From contig JBCCAY010000005.1 of the NCBI GenBank assembly GCA_039814575.1, positions 1-64,000 of the forward strand: a DNA stretch of 64,000 nucleotides, given 5' to 3'. Numbering within the stretch: position 1 is the stretch's first letter; every line of letters begins with the position of its first letter. This stretch comes from MED-G105 sp039814575 (GTDB lineage: Bacteria > Pseudomonadota > Alphaproteobacteria > Caulobacterales > Parvularculaceae). The translations under genes were made by a program, and so were the position numbers. The notes below the pieces were generated by a model that was not told the origin of the DNA, ran no database searches, and saw only the letters and a list, made by a program, of their open reading frames with translations. Positions 1-8,593 of this stretch are shown one piece after another.

Positions 1-127
1 GCTCGGGCGATGCAGACGCCTTGCCAAAGACTGGGAGAAAACTATCGCCTCATCAGAGGCCTGGATGCTCATCGCAGCAATCAGAAGGACCTCACGAAAA
101 CTCGCAAGAGACGGCTATCAATTTTGA
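1..127 (+). mobile_element. C-terminal fragment of an IS5-family transposase (cut by the window edge)
   Basis: The frame starting at base 2 is open to a TGA at 125-127. It reads LGRCRRLAKDWEKTIASSEA followed by WMLIAAIRRTSRKLAR. The RRLAKD(W/Y)E-T-ASSEAW-LIA-IRR-(T/S)R-LAR pattern is the usual C-terminal end of IS5-group DDE transposases. Only about 41 residues are visible, so the catalytic DDE residues lie outside the window and activity cannot be judged. No terminal inverted repeat can be assigned because the other end is missing. The fragment marks the left border of the accessory region. The family call rests on motif memory only. Confidence 0.62.
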
Positions 128-616
128 TTCAGACTCTTAGATTCCGAAATCAGGAGACTTATTGCGAGGCGCAAATGCAAGCGATAGACGGTTAGTTAGG
201 GCGAATATCTAAGAACGACGATCCTATCCTGATCAATCGACACGAAACGTTACAATTCGAAGTGTATCTCGCACTGCACCTCGTTTTCTTGCAATTTTTT
301 AACGCCCTCTGAGCGTGCTTTAACATGACTGGCAGCCAAGAGCTGCTTAGCCGCGCCATCCGTCAACGCCAATACCGAAGTAAGTATTGCCGACCGGCGC
401 ATAAGCATTATTCCGCGATCGAGTATGGCGTTTCTCCGTCAGCGGATTACGCCGTAGAAAAGACGCCATGTTTTCAATAACATCACCGCCACAGCGTATA
501 AGTCAGTTTTGAAGAAGGCGCTACGCAGCACGTGCCAATAAAACAGCTTCAGGCTTGATAAAAATAGCGCTTATTCAGTTGATTAAGCATTTCACTCGCA
601 TAGCGTACGCAAGACA
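128..616. other. Intergenic, no supported gene
   Basis: This is AT-rich sequence between the transposase tail and the 3' end of the amidohydrolase gene. A 52-codon minus-strand ORF (250-408) is present, but it has no recognisable family and no convincing ribosome site, so it is not called. The motif GAAACGTTAC (243-252) recurs around 7402-7411. No RNA gene was seen. Confidence 0.4.
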
Positions 617-2410
617 CTAATTGTCGACGCTAAGAATCGTAATTGCGGCTATTTTCTTGCCAGCTGTTTCATACCGCACAGTGACGATGCGACCGTCAGA
701 CCAACGCTCTTTCTGCGTGACGACGGGGCCGTCAACCATCGCGTCAATGAGACCGCGATAGGTTACCCCGTCAGCGCCAGTCATATATTTCTTGTTGACC
801 TTGTCGCGACCTAGAAGCGTCACGCCGTCCAACATTGATTCGAATGAAGCATTGACGCGAAGCAACGCAGCGCCCGCGTCAGCATCACCGATGTTAAAAG
901 CGTTGCGCAATCGCGCAACGATGTCTTTCGGCGTATCGGGATTAAGCTCATCCGCGGTGAAGTATCTTCCATTGCGCATGACGCCGGTAATCTCTGACAT
1001 ATTCATAACATCAGCCAACGGATCCGCGTGAAGCAGCACCAAATCCGCCTTCTTACCCTCAGTAATTGAACCGATTTCATCTTCTAGATCGATTATTTTT
1101 GCGTTGTTGATCGTCGCCGCTGTTAAGACTTCATGCGTAGAAACGCCCGCACGACGATAGAGCGCAAACTCTGCGAATAGTGGCGCCGCAGCGGGCATAC
1201 CTATAATACCCGTATCCGTGCCGACGCCGAACTCAATGCCAGCCTCATGGACACGACGAAGATTCTCTATTGTATTTTCTGTCTCCTCAGTAAAACGCGG
1301 CGCTTTCATCGCTTCTGCTAACGTCATATTCGAATAAGGAGATCCGTTTTCCGGAATAACAAGTTTCTCCGTATCGCGACCACGTATATCAATAATCTGC
1401 GACATCACGTTTGGATTGCTTAACAGCAATTCCGGCGTCGTCGGTGCAAACCGTCCAGCGACAGCATCAAAATAGCGTTCAGTTGCAATAATGGTCCAAA
1501 CTTGCTTAACCTTGCGTTTCCTCATCAACGAAATGTATTCGTCATCGACTTCTCCGATAAAAATACCGTGCGCAAGATTGCCGCCGCGCTTAATGACTTC
1601 CTTGGCTTTCCAAACCTCGATAGCGTCAACCGTGTTCGGCAAACCAATTCTGTTAGCTTCGTCAAGCATCGCCTCGACGATAGGCAAATGCTCCTTCCAC
1701 GTGTCATCCGTATCGGATTCTCCAGTAAACTTACCGTGTACATACCATATTTTAAGTAGGTCAACGTCTGATTTTTCAGCATAACGGCGGACAGCTTTCA
1801 CGCCTTGTTTCGGTGATGTGATACGGTTGAAGAATGGAAAACTTGAACGAGGATAAAACAAGGGCGTTGAAAGAATAAGCCTTGGCGCCATGATGGCGCG
1901 CTCCGCCCGATCTTTTAGGTTATCCTTGCCCTGATAAGGCCAACCCAACCCCAAAAGTCCGCCAGGCTCACCAGTGCTTCGAATGGTCGTGATGCCGGAT
2001 CGGAGATAGTTCCGGTATGTCATCTCCACATTATCTCGAGACGAAGGAAGGTTCTTAGGCCGCTTAGGCTGCCCGCCCTCGTACGTCCCAATAAGGGCGC
2101 CGCTGCCAATCCCTATATGAACGTGCAGATCCATTAAGCCTGGGATAAGCCACCGGCCTGTTCCGTCAATAATTTTAGCGCCCTTTGGAACGGCGACGTC
2201 GCTATCTACGCCGATCACCGTGATCGTATCGCCTTCAATTATAATTGTTGCGTCTTCAGTGGACGGAAACCCGATGGGGTTAACAATATCGACGCCAGTA
2301 ATTGCAGTAACGGCTGGTGTGTCGGCAAAGGCTTGCGGCGACACAACCGCCGTTGACGACATGGCCAACACCGCCGACAGAATAGATCTTATTTGAAACT
2401 TCGCCACCAT
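617..2410 (-). CDS. Exported amidohydrolase family protein (imidazolonepropionase/prolidase-like)
   Basis: A 597-residue protein with an N-terminal signal peptide (hydrophobic stretch about 8-25, likely cleavage after AFA-29). It has the composite amidohydrolase fold: a small beta domain, then the metal-binding LMDLHVHIG (His96, His98), a later Lys in DLLKIWYVHG, a His in NLAHGIF, and the C-terminal metal Asp in FGVGTDTG. These are the ligand positions of mononuclear or binuclear metal hydrolases acting on amide, ester or C-N bonds. The substrate cannot be read from sequence. The ATG at 2410 is preceded by a strong GGAAGGGG ribosome site. The gene stands alone with roomy flanks. The last 80 or so residues (SnoaL/NTF2-like in feel) are unusual for a plain amidohydrolase and are unassigned. 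Confidence 0.82.
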   Translation of the reverse strand: MVAKFQIRSILSAVLAMSSTAVVSPQAFADTPAVTAITGVDIVNPIGFPSTEDATIIIEGDTITVIGVDSDVAVPKGAKIIDGTGRWLIPGLMDLHVHIGIGSGALIGTYEGGQPKRPKNLPSSRDNVEMTYRNYLRSGITTIRSTGEPGGLLGLGWPYQGKDNLKDRAERAIMAPRLILSTPLFYPRSSFPFFNRITSPKQGVKAVRRYAEKSDVDLLKIWYVHGKFTGESDTDDTWKEHLPIVEAMLDEANRIGLPNTVDAIEVWKAKEVIKRGGNLAHGIFIGEVDDEYISLMRKRKVKQVWTIIATERYFDAVAGRFAPTTPELLLSNPNVMSQIIDIRGRDTEKLVIPENGSPYSNMTLAEAMKAPRFTEETENTIENLRRVHEAGIEFGVGTDTGIIGMPAAAPLFAEFALYRRAGVSTHEVLTAATINNAKIIDLEDEIGSITEGKKADLVLLHADPLADVMNMSEITGVMRNGRYFTADELNPDTPKDIVARLRNAFNIGDADAGAALLRVNASFESMLDGVTLLGRDKVNKKYMTGADGVTYRGLIDAMVDGPVVTQKERWSDGRIVTVRYETAGKKIAAITILSVDN

Positions 2411-2900
2411 TGCGCCCCTTCCTAATCGCTAACATTTAGAAACGTCACAAACGATTACTTTTCGTCCGTGTACATTTTTCGTGATCATCTTTCACGCAAA
2501 GGCCAAATGCTTTACCGCGCTCTTCCGTCGAAACGAGCTCACACAGACGCGCCTCACGCAAAGCCTTGGCTTAGCCACGCGAGCCATATCAAAATTTCAC
2601 AGGAGCAGAAGCCGGTTGCGATAAGCTGTTGTTTAGAAGCGGTATGCCGCAAATTCACGGGTCAATATCAGTAACCCCCATGTCAGACGCCGTGAGGCGT
2701 TCATAGATATCGCCAGCGGACTATAATCGGCGTTTTGCGCCTCGTTATCGGCCTGGCGCATTTTGATTGTTCGCAGATTAGCGCATCTCCACGCAAATCA
2801 GCGGGCCCATCACTAAATCAACGTACGGGCGAAAGACCCGCTAGGGCGGCGGCTTAACTCACCATAAAAGCTTTCTCGCCGCCCATCGCAAAGAAACACT
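2411..2900. other. Intergenic, 490 bp, no supported gene
   Basis: This lies between two minus-strand genes and should hold the amidohydrolase promoter near 2411-2500 and the 3' end signals of the S9 peptidase gene. A short GC hairpin, ACGCC-GTGA-GGCGT, sits near 2688-2701. A 68-codon plus-strand ORF (2468-2674) resembles nothing recognisable and is not called. Confidence 0.4.
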
Positions 2901-5492
2901 CTATTCTTGATCGTTCGCCAAAAGAGCCGAACCATAGAGACTACGCGAGTAAAAATCCGCAATCCGCAAAAGAACATAATCCGTTCGCGTATTATGGTTC
3001 GCGCCAGGAACGATCAGCAACTCAAAAACCTTATTCTTTTTGATAAGCTGATCCAAAATTCTAAGCGTGTTTGCAGGATGCACGTCCTCGTCGAGTTCGC
3101 CGTGAACAAAGAACAGATCCGCCTTCACATCCTCAATGAAAGGATCGTCAGCCCCCTCCACATAGATTTTGGGCCGTTCACCGTCTCCGCTGGTGAGCGA
3201 TTGCAGCGATTGTTGTGAAGGCTTCGTATCGGCGGCGGCGATCCAAAGGGGGCGCGGTGATGCGCCCGTCAACGACGCATTAAATAGCCGGGGCGAGGCG
3301 TCACCGCTGCCGCCAAACTCATTAAACGCCTCGGTTTCGTCCTGAGCGCCAGAGCTGTCGCTCGGCGGCGTTTCTCGATACACCCCAAGAAAGTTTTCGA
3401 TATATAGCGGTCCAAGAATGTATGGATCCGTCGACGGCGCGCTAATCACGGCAGCTTTAAAGAAATCCGGCGCGCGAAGCGCAAAGCGGTAAGAGCATTG
3501 TCCGCCACCGGACGAACCGCCGATCGCAGCGCGGGTGATGTCAATCGTAGGATCACGCTCGGCGAGCTGACGCATTGCCGCGACGTGGTCTTCCACGCCG
3601 CAGCGATTATGCGCGGCGCCGATGCCGTAATCGTTAAAGGCTTTGCTGCGCCCCGGCGTACCGCGCGAATCTAGCGAAACGACAATAAACCCGCCCTCGG
3701 CGATCGCCTGGAACAGCCGACTTCTCTCAGAGAAGCCCTCTTGCGCCACCGCATATTCGGCGCTGCCGTATACCCAATTGACAATAGGGTACCGACCTTC
3801 TGGCGACCAATAGCTCGGTCGCGTGATTTGGCCATAGATCTTAGTTTCGCCGTCAGCGGCGAGCACTTCAAACCGCTCTGGGCGCGCCGCTTCAGGCAAC
3901 GCCCATCCGTCCGGCGACGATTCAATAATAAGCGCGCCCTTGGACGGGCCTTCAGAATCTGGACTAACGGAAACGACATGCGCCGTCGGCGGAACCTCAA
4001 TCAGCGACGCAATGTCGAGATAGTGACCGCCAGTGGGTGAGAACGCGATGTCATGATGGCGTTCAAGGTCCGTTAATCGAACTTGCTCGCCGCCGGAGAG
4101 CGGCGCCCGGTAAAGCTGCACCCGATCCGGATCCGTTTCGTCAGCCCTTGGATACGCTGTGAAATAAACGGCGTCGTTATCCACGTCGATATGCTTGACG
4201 TGTAAAGCCGTGACCGTTTCCGATGAAATCGCATGGAGAATCTCACCAGTATCTCCGTCAATACGGTAAAACCGGCCGCGGCCTTCCCGATCAGAATACC
4301 AGATATAATCGTCGGAATTCGGAATATCCTCAAGGCCGTACTGCACGTTCGACCCCGTAACGCCGGCCTGCGTATTACTTTCTTCAGTACGTACTTTTCG
4401 CACAGCGCCTGTCGCGGCGTCAGCCTCCCAGAGCGTAATTTGGCGCGCGCCGGCGGTGTGCGACATAAAGTAAAATTTCGTCGTCGACGCCCCGTCCTTC
4501 CACTGAACAAAACGGGACTTGACGGGATCGATCGGTGCGCTGATCCAGGGCATGTCAACCGTCCTGACCTCGCCTGTCTGCGTATCCATTACGACATAGC
4601 GGGCCTGAACGGGTTTCTCATCCGTCGGCAAAGGCGCACGGTAGTAGACGATGTCTGGCGGCGTAGCCCGGTCTTGCCCCGGCTGTGAGCGGCTGAGCCC
4701 TAAAACGCGCGTGTGTCTGTTATCGATCAAAAACGTCAGGAAATAGCGATTGTCTGCGGACCAAAGACCGTCAGCGGGCGACTCAAGGCCTTTGATTTGC
4801 ATTTGTGCGCGGCCCGACCACGACGTCGGCAAGGTGTCGCCATAGCTATATCCTTCGGCGCCGTCTGTCGTTTTAACAAGCGTCGCCCCTGTTCGCGCAT
4901 CGATAATTTCGACATTCGGACCGTTGCGCCGCGCGAACGCCCGGCCGTCGCCGGATCGAACCGCGGCCGGCCCCATCACGCCAAAAACGTCCGCGCCCCG
5001 AGGCCATTGCCTGTCCGTATCATACGCCGGTCCATCATTAGCGCAGACGACGGGCGCCGCGCTGCAAGTCAAACGACGCCCAGCAAGATCGAAACTTACC
5101 GCGCCGCGCGCCTCGCCGAGCGTTACGGCCGATATCTGACTGAGAATATCCCCTTCCCCTGAAAGAACCGCCGCTTCCAAGGCCTCAGCCGCAGCAGCCG
5201 CGACGGCGCCGTGGTCAAAGGCCGGCTCAGCGGCGCCGCCGGCGGTTTCGTATAAAAGCCATTCCGACCCGGCTGCTCGCATCGTTCTCAGGAGCAATCG
5301 ATCGTCGCTCAGCCATTGCGCTTGCTCAATCTCAACGCCAGGAAAATCCAATCCGCCAGCAAGCGCATTTTCCACGCGAGCGCGGCGCTCAGCGCCCGAC
5401 AAAAAGCCCGCTTGGCCCTCATCGCTTGCATCTTGTCCTGCGCAAGCCGCTGCGAGCCCCAATACCGACATCGCCAAAGCGAAGCTTTTCAT
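2901..5492 (-). CDS. S9 family peptidase, DPP-IV-like, predicted lipoprotein
   Basis: An 863-residue protein. The N-terminus MKSFALAMSVLGLAAAC is a lipoprotein signal with a lipobox ending at Cys17, so the enzyme should be anchored in the cell envelope. Residues of about 100-570 form the DPP-IV-type beta-propeller region. The C-terminal alpha/beta-hydrolase domain carries the catalytic triad: Ser660 in GGSSGG, Asp801 in HGELDEDVH and His833 in GANHNTR. It probably removes dipeptides from short peptides, especially after proline. The ATG at 5492 is chosen over the GTG at 5495 because it lies in the same frame one codon later with the GGAAGAGGAAAA ribosome site at a fitting distance. The palindrome AAAACGTTTT sits about 30 bp upstream. 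Confidence 0.88.
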   Translation of the reverse strand: MKSFALAMSVLGLAAACAGQDASDEGQAGFLSGAERRARVENALAGGLDFPGVEIEQAQWLSDDRLLLRTMRAAGSEWLLYETAGGAAEPAFDHGAVAAAAAEALEAAVLSGEGDILSQISAVTLGEARGAVSFDLAGRRLTCSAAPVVCANDGPAYDTDRQWPRGADVFGVMGPAAVRSGDGRAFARRNGPNVEIIDARTGATLVKTTDGAEGYSYGDTLPTSWSGRAQMQIKGLESPADGLWSADNRYFLTFLIDNRHTRVLGLSRSQPGQDRATPPDIVYYRAPLPTDEKPVQARYVVMDTQTGEVRTVDMPWISAPIDPVKSRFVQWKDGASTTKFYFMSHTAGARQITLWEADAATGAVRKVRTEESNTQAGVTGSNVQYGLEDIPNSDDYIWYSDREGRGRFYRIDGDTGEILHAISSETVTALHVKHIDVDNDAVYFTAYPRADETDPDRVQLYRAPLSGGEQVRLTDLERHHDIAFSPTGGHYLDIASLIEVPPTAHVVSVSPDSEGPSKGALIIESSPDGWALPEAARPERFEVLAADGETKIYGQITRPSYWSPEGRYPIVNWVYGSAEYAVAQEGFSERSRLFQAIAEGGFIVVSLDSRGTPGRSKAFNDYGIGAAHNRCGVEDHVAAMRQLAERDPTIDITRAAIGGSSGGGQCSYRFALRAPDFFKAAVISAPSTDPYILGPLYIENFLGVYRETPPSDSSGAQDETEAFNEFGGSGDASPRLFNASLTGASPRPLWIAAADTKPSQQSLQSLTSGDGERPKIYVEGADDPFIEDVKADLFFVHGELDEDVHPANTLRILDQLIKKNKVFELLIVPGANHNTRTDYVLLRIADFYSRSLYGSALLANDQE

Positions 5493-5729
5493 CACAATTT
5501 TCCTCTTCCACCGAACAAATAAAACGTTTTACATAACCAAATCGGGTCCCGCGGATAGCGCTCACAGGACACTCGTTCTGCGGTCGTTACGCCGTCTTGT
5601 GGACGATATATTGTATTTGGGCGGGCATGGGCAAAAAAATCGTTGGGGACAAATGGGTGTCGCACGAACGCTTTCAGTGCACGCAGAGCAATAGCGCTAA
5701 GCGGCCACTGTCCTGAGGAAACAAGAAGC
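5493..5729. promoter_or_regulatory. Divergent promoter region with AAAACGTTTT palindrome (5521-5530)
   Basis: This gap separates the minus-strand S9 peptidase from the plus-strand FAD oxidoreductase, so it should hold promoters for both. The 10-bp perfect palindrome AAAACGTTTT at 5521-5530 lies just upstream of the peptidase ribosome site, a fitting place for a repressor operator. Related AACGTT-centred sequences occur near 243-252, 7395-7411 and 11404-11412. The regulator is unknown. Confidence 0.3.
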
Positions 5730-7280
5730 ATGGCGCGTAAAGCAAAAACGTGTGTAATCGTCGGCGGCGGACATAACGGGCTAACGTGTGCGAGTTATCT
5801 CGCCGGAGCCGGCTTTGACGTCACCGTACTGGAAAAGCGCTCTGTCGTTGGCGGCGCGGCCATCACCGAAGAGTTTACCCCAGGCTTCCGAAACTCGGCG
5901 TTATCCTACGCCGTCAGCCTACTGCCGCAAAAAATCATCGACGATCTTCGCCTACGCGAGCACGGCCTGAGAATCGTCGATCGTAGCGGTGTCAGATGCA
6001 AACGCTTTATTCCCGCGCCGAACGGCGCCGACCTCCTGATGCCGTCGAAGATCGACGACGCTGCCGCCCTGTTGGATAAAACAGCGCCCGGAGACGGCGA
6101 CGCCTACCGCCTTTTTGAGACGCGGATCGCTGAGATCGCGAAAGTCGTCAAAGGATTGATGTTAGAGCAACCGCCGAATATTCGCGGCGGCATCGGCGAT
6201 ATCGTCGGCGTATTAATGACCGCCGGGAATATGAGCCGCCTCGATCAAGACGCCCGCGAAACGCTGATCAAGCTCTTTACGTCCAGCGTCGGCGATTATC
6301 TCAATTCAATTTTCAAAAGCGACGTTTTGAAAGGCATGCTCGCTTACAGTTCCGTATCGGGTAATTTTCAAAGTCCCTACTCCGCTGGCTCCGCCTACGT
6401 TCTGCTCCATCATGCGCTGGGCGAAATCGACGGCAAGACCGGCGTTTGGGGACACGCCATGGGCGGCATGGGCGCGATAACGGACGCCTTATCCGGCGCC
6501 GCTGCGGAACGCGGCGTAAAAGTACGCGTTGACTCGCCCGTCTCAGAAATTCTTCTCGATGGCAATGAAGCCAAAGGCGTGCGCCTCGCTGACGGCGAAA
6601 CGATTGAGTGCGATCTTGTCGCCGCGAACGTTAACCCGAAACTTCTATACCTGCAGCTCATGGACCCAAATGGATTGCCGGCCGACTTCAAAACGTCGAT
6701 CGAAAACTGGCGCTGCCGTTCCGGCATTTTACGCCTTAATGTGGCGCTGTCGGAATTGCCCAACTACACATGCCGGCCCGGCGCAGATCTGCAACCGCAT
6801 CACGCCGCACCGATGGCGACGTCGTTCTCCATCGATTATCTTGATAAAGCCTATGACGACGCTAAAGCCGGCCACTGGGCGTCAGAGCCCATCATCGAAC
6901 TGAACATTCCGAGCACAATCGATCCGGACTTAGCGAAACCGGGCTGCCATGTGGCGAGCCTCTATTGCCAACATTTCCACCCAGAACTATCGGACGGCCG
7001 GGACTGGGACGATGTTAAAGATGAAGCAATCAAGCATGTCTTCGACTATATGGACACGATCGCGCCAAACTTCAGCCGTTCCGTCATCGGAATGAAAGCC
7101 TATTCGCCGAAAGATCTGGAACGCGAATTCAGTCTCATAGGCGGTGACATATTTCACGGCGCCTTACACTTGGACCAGATTTATAGCCAACGGCCGGCGA
7201 CGGGATACGCAGGTTACAATTCGCCTGTCGATGGACTTTATCTATGCGGCGCCGGTTCTCATCCTGGCGGCGGCGTGTAA
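5730..7280 (+). CDS. FAD-dependent oxidoreductase, phytoene-desaturase-like, truncated by an in-frame stop
   Basis: A 516-residue protein of the NAD(P)/FAD-dependent amine-oxidase/phytoene-desaturase-like superfamily. The dinucleotide-binding motif is at residues 9-17 (VIVGGGHNG), followed by LEKRSVVGGAAITEEF. The C-terminal FAD motif begins as YLCGAGSHPGGGV and is then cut by TAA at 7278-7280. The same frame continues past this stop as GIPGHNAARRIIKD and eight more residues, to TAA at 7344-7346, which is exactly the family's expected C-terminus. One codon therefore appears to have become a stop. Loss of the last 21-22 residues removes part of the FAD pocket, so the product may be inactive. 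The ATG at 5730 is chosen because upstream codons back to 5643 show no homology-like content and GAGGAAACAAGAAGC precedes it. The substrate is unknown; a carotenoid role is not supported by neighbours. Confidence 0.85.
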   Translation: MARKAKTCVIVGGGHNGLTCASYLAGAGFDVTVLEKRSVVGGAAITEEFTPGFRNSALSYAVSLLPQKIIDDLRLREHGLRIVDRSGVRCKRFIPAPNGADLLMPSKIDDAAALLDKTAPGDGDAYRLFETRIAEIAKVVKGLMLEQPPNIRGGIGDIVGVLMTAGNMSRLDQDARETLIKLFTSSVGDYLNSIFKSDVLKGMLAYSSVSGNFQSPYSAGSAYVLLHHALGEIDGKTGVWGHAMGGMGAITDALSGAAAERGVKVRVDSPVSEILLDGNEAKGVRLADGETIECDLVAANVNPKLLYLQLMDPNGLPADFKTSIENWRCRSGILRLNVALSELPNYTCRPGADLQPHHAAPMATSFSIDYLDKAYDDAKAGHWASEPIIELNIPSTIDPDLAKPGCHVASLYCQHFHPELSDGRDWDDVKDEAIKHVFDYMDTIAPNFSRSVIGMKAYSPKDLEREFSLIGGDIFHGALHLDQIYSQRPATGYAGYNSPVDGLYLCGAGSHPGGGV

Positions 7281-7346
7281 GGCATCCCAGGTCATAACGC
7301 CGCGCGCCGAATCATTAAGGATCAACGATGGCGCTTAGGGGCGTAA

Positions 7347-7744
7347 CGCAAGCGCAACGCCGCCATCAGCGGTCCTAGAACGGCGACCAACGACAACGTT
7401 ATGAAACGTTACACCGCATAGCGTGAATCCCTTACACGTAGCGCCCTATCGCGTAAGAAAATATGAATCGTGCCCCGCTATGGTCATGGCCCAAAAGACA
7501 TGCACCTATTTTATAACGGCCCAGCAGCCAACAGAATCACCGTCATTTCGAACTGCCTCCCGGGAAGCCATCGTAGTTCGCTTTTATTTTAGAAGCTGCA
7601 TCGTCCCCGTGAACGGAGGGTGGAAGGTAAAGCAAATCAATCACTCTCAGCACTCAGACATTTGACGCCGACCGCTTTTCGCGAGAATACTAAAACCTAA
7701 CGAGACCTTGCGTTGCGGCCAGGCGCAGTTCAACGAGGACGGCC
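7347..7744. other. Intergenic, about 400 bp, no supported gene
   Basis: No gene is supported here. An 80-codon ORF at 7423-7665 has no recognisable content. Two AACGTT cores lie close together at 7395-7400 and 7405-7410. No classical FNR box (TTGAT-N4-ATCAA) was found ahead of the Crp/Fnr gene that follows. Confidence 0.4.
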
Positions 7745-8407
7745 ATGGACGAGAAAAAGTTTCTGAGAGAGACAAAATGGTTGTCGCAGTTTTCTGACGG
7801 CACAGCAGAAGCGATCCTCGATCGCTATAAAATCTTAACATTTGCCCATGGCGACGCCATCTACCGAAAGGGCGATCGCAGCGACGGCGTTTACTGCGTG
7901 ACGAAAGGCTGCATGCGCTATAGCGCCGTCACGATCGATGGATACGAGACCACCCTTTGGATCGTTGGAGCCGGAGAATGGGATGGCTTTGGAACGATCT
8001 TCGATGACGGTGGGCGACTTTATGATACGTACGCGGTTGGCGAGACGCGACTCGCAATGATCGCGAACGAAACAATCAACGAGCTTATGGCGAACTGGCC
8101 GGAGTTTGCCCCAGCCATGATTAAAAGCTTAGCAAGAGCAATAAGAGACACCGCTGAAGATGTGGAGATGATCCTTTCGCGTTCGCCTGAACAATTACTC
8201 GCATGGCGATTGGAGGTTTTGTGCGTTCACTCGGCGGGTCGCAATGAAATTGAGTTAACGCAGGATGAAATGGCGGCGCTTATTGGAGCCTCCCGACAAA
8301 CTGTCCGTAACATTCTTCAAAATTGGTCTGAACAGCAAATCGTTGAGGTGCGTTATGGAAAACTTCGAATTCTTACCCCCGAGACACTGAAGAGCATTTG
8401 GAAATGA
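7745..8407 (+). CDS. Crp/Fnr family transcriptional regulator
   Basis: A 220-residue protein with the two-domain layout of the family. Residues of about 10-125 form the cyclic-nucleotide-binding-type beta-roll (AIYRKGDRSDGVYCVTKG, then VGAGEWDGFGTIF). Residues of about 150-215 form the winged helix, with recognition helix region LTQDEMAALIGASRQTVRNI. It lacks an N-terminal cysteine cluster, so oxygen sensing through an Fe-S cluster as in FNR is unlikely. Whether cAMP or another ligand binds cannot be told. The ATG at 7745 follows AACGAGGACGGCC. It is monocistronic, facing the minus-strand D-threonine-aldolase-like gene, and may control nearby accessory genes. Confidence 0.88.
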   Translation: MDEKKFLRETKWLSQFSDGTAEAILDRYKILTFAHGDAIYRKGDRSDGVYCVTKGCMRYSAVTIDGYETTLWIVGAGEWDGFGTIFDDGGRLYDTYAVGETRLAMIANETINELMANWPEFAPAMIKSLARAIRDTAEDVEMILSRSPEQLLAWRLEVLCVHSAGRNEIELTQDEMAALIGASRQTVRNILQNWSEQQIVEVRYGKLRILTPETLKSIWK

Positions 8408-8593
8408 CCTGCCGGGGAAGCACCGTCTATGGCCAATTGTCTCTTGTAAGAAATCACTCACTTAAAGACCCATGACAATCCAAAGCCGACTTCGTGTCAC
8501 GCGTCGCCTTAAAGAGATAGACGACTTAGTTTTTACACGACAGCGCGCGTCATCAGAACATGCAATTTGCAGTAGGCGTTGTTTATCTGACGC

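Noticed and set aside
250..408. A 52-codon minus-strand ORF in the left gap
   Set aside because: No signal or membrane helix, no clear ribosome site and no familiar motif; chance ORF in AT-rich DNA cannot be excluded.
2468..2674. A 68-codon plus-strand ORF between the amidohydrolase and S9 peptidase genes
   Set aside because: Translation looks random and the region is better explained as promoter and 3' flank.
5730..7280. Assigning the FAD oxidoreductase to carotenoid synthesis
   Set aside because: Only superfamily-level similarity; no crtB, crtE or other carotenoid gene nearby.
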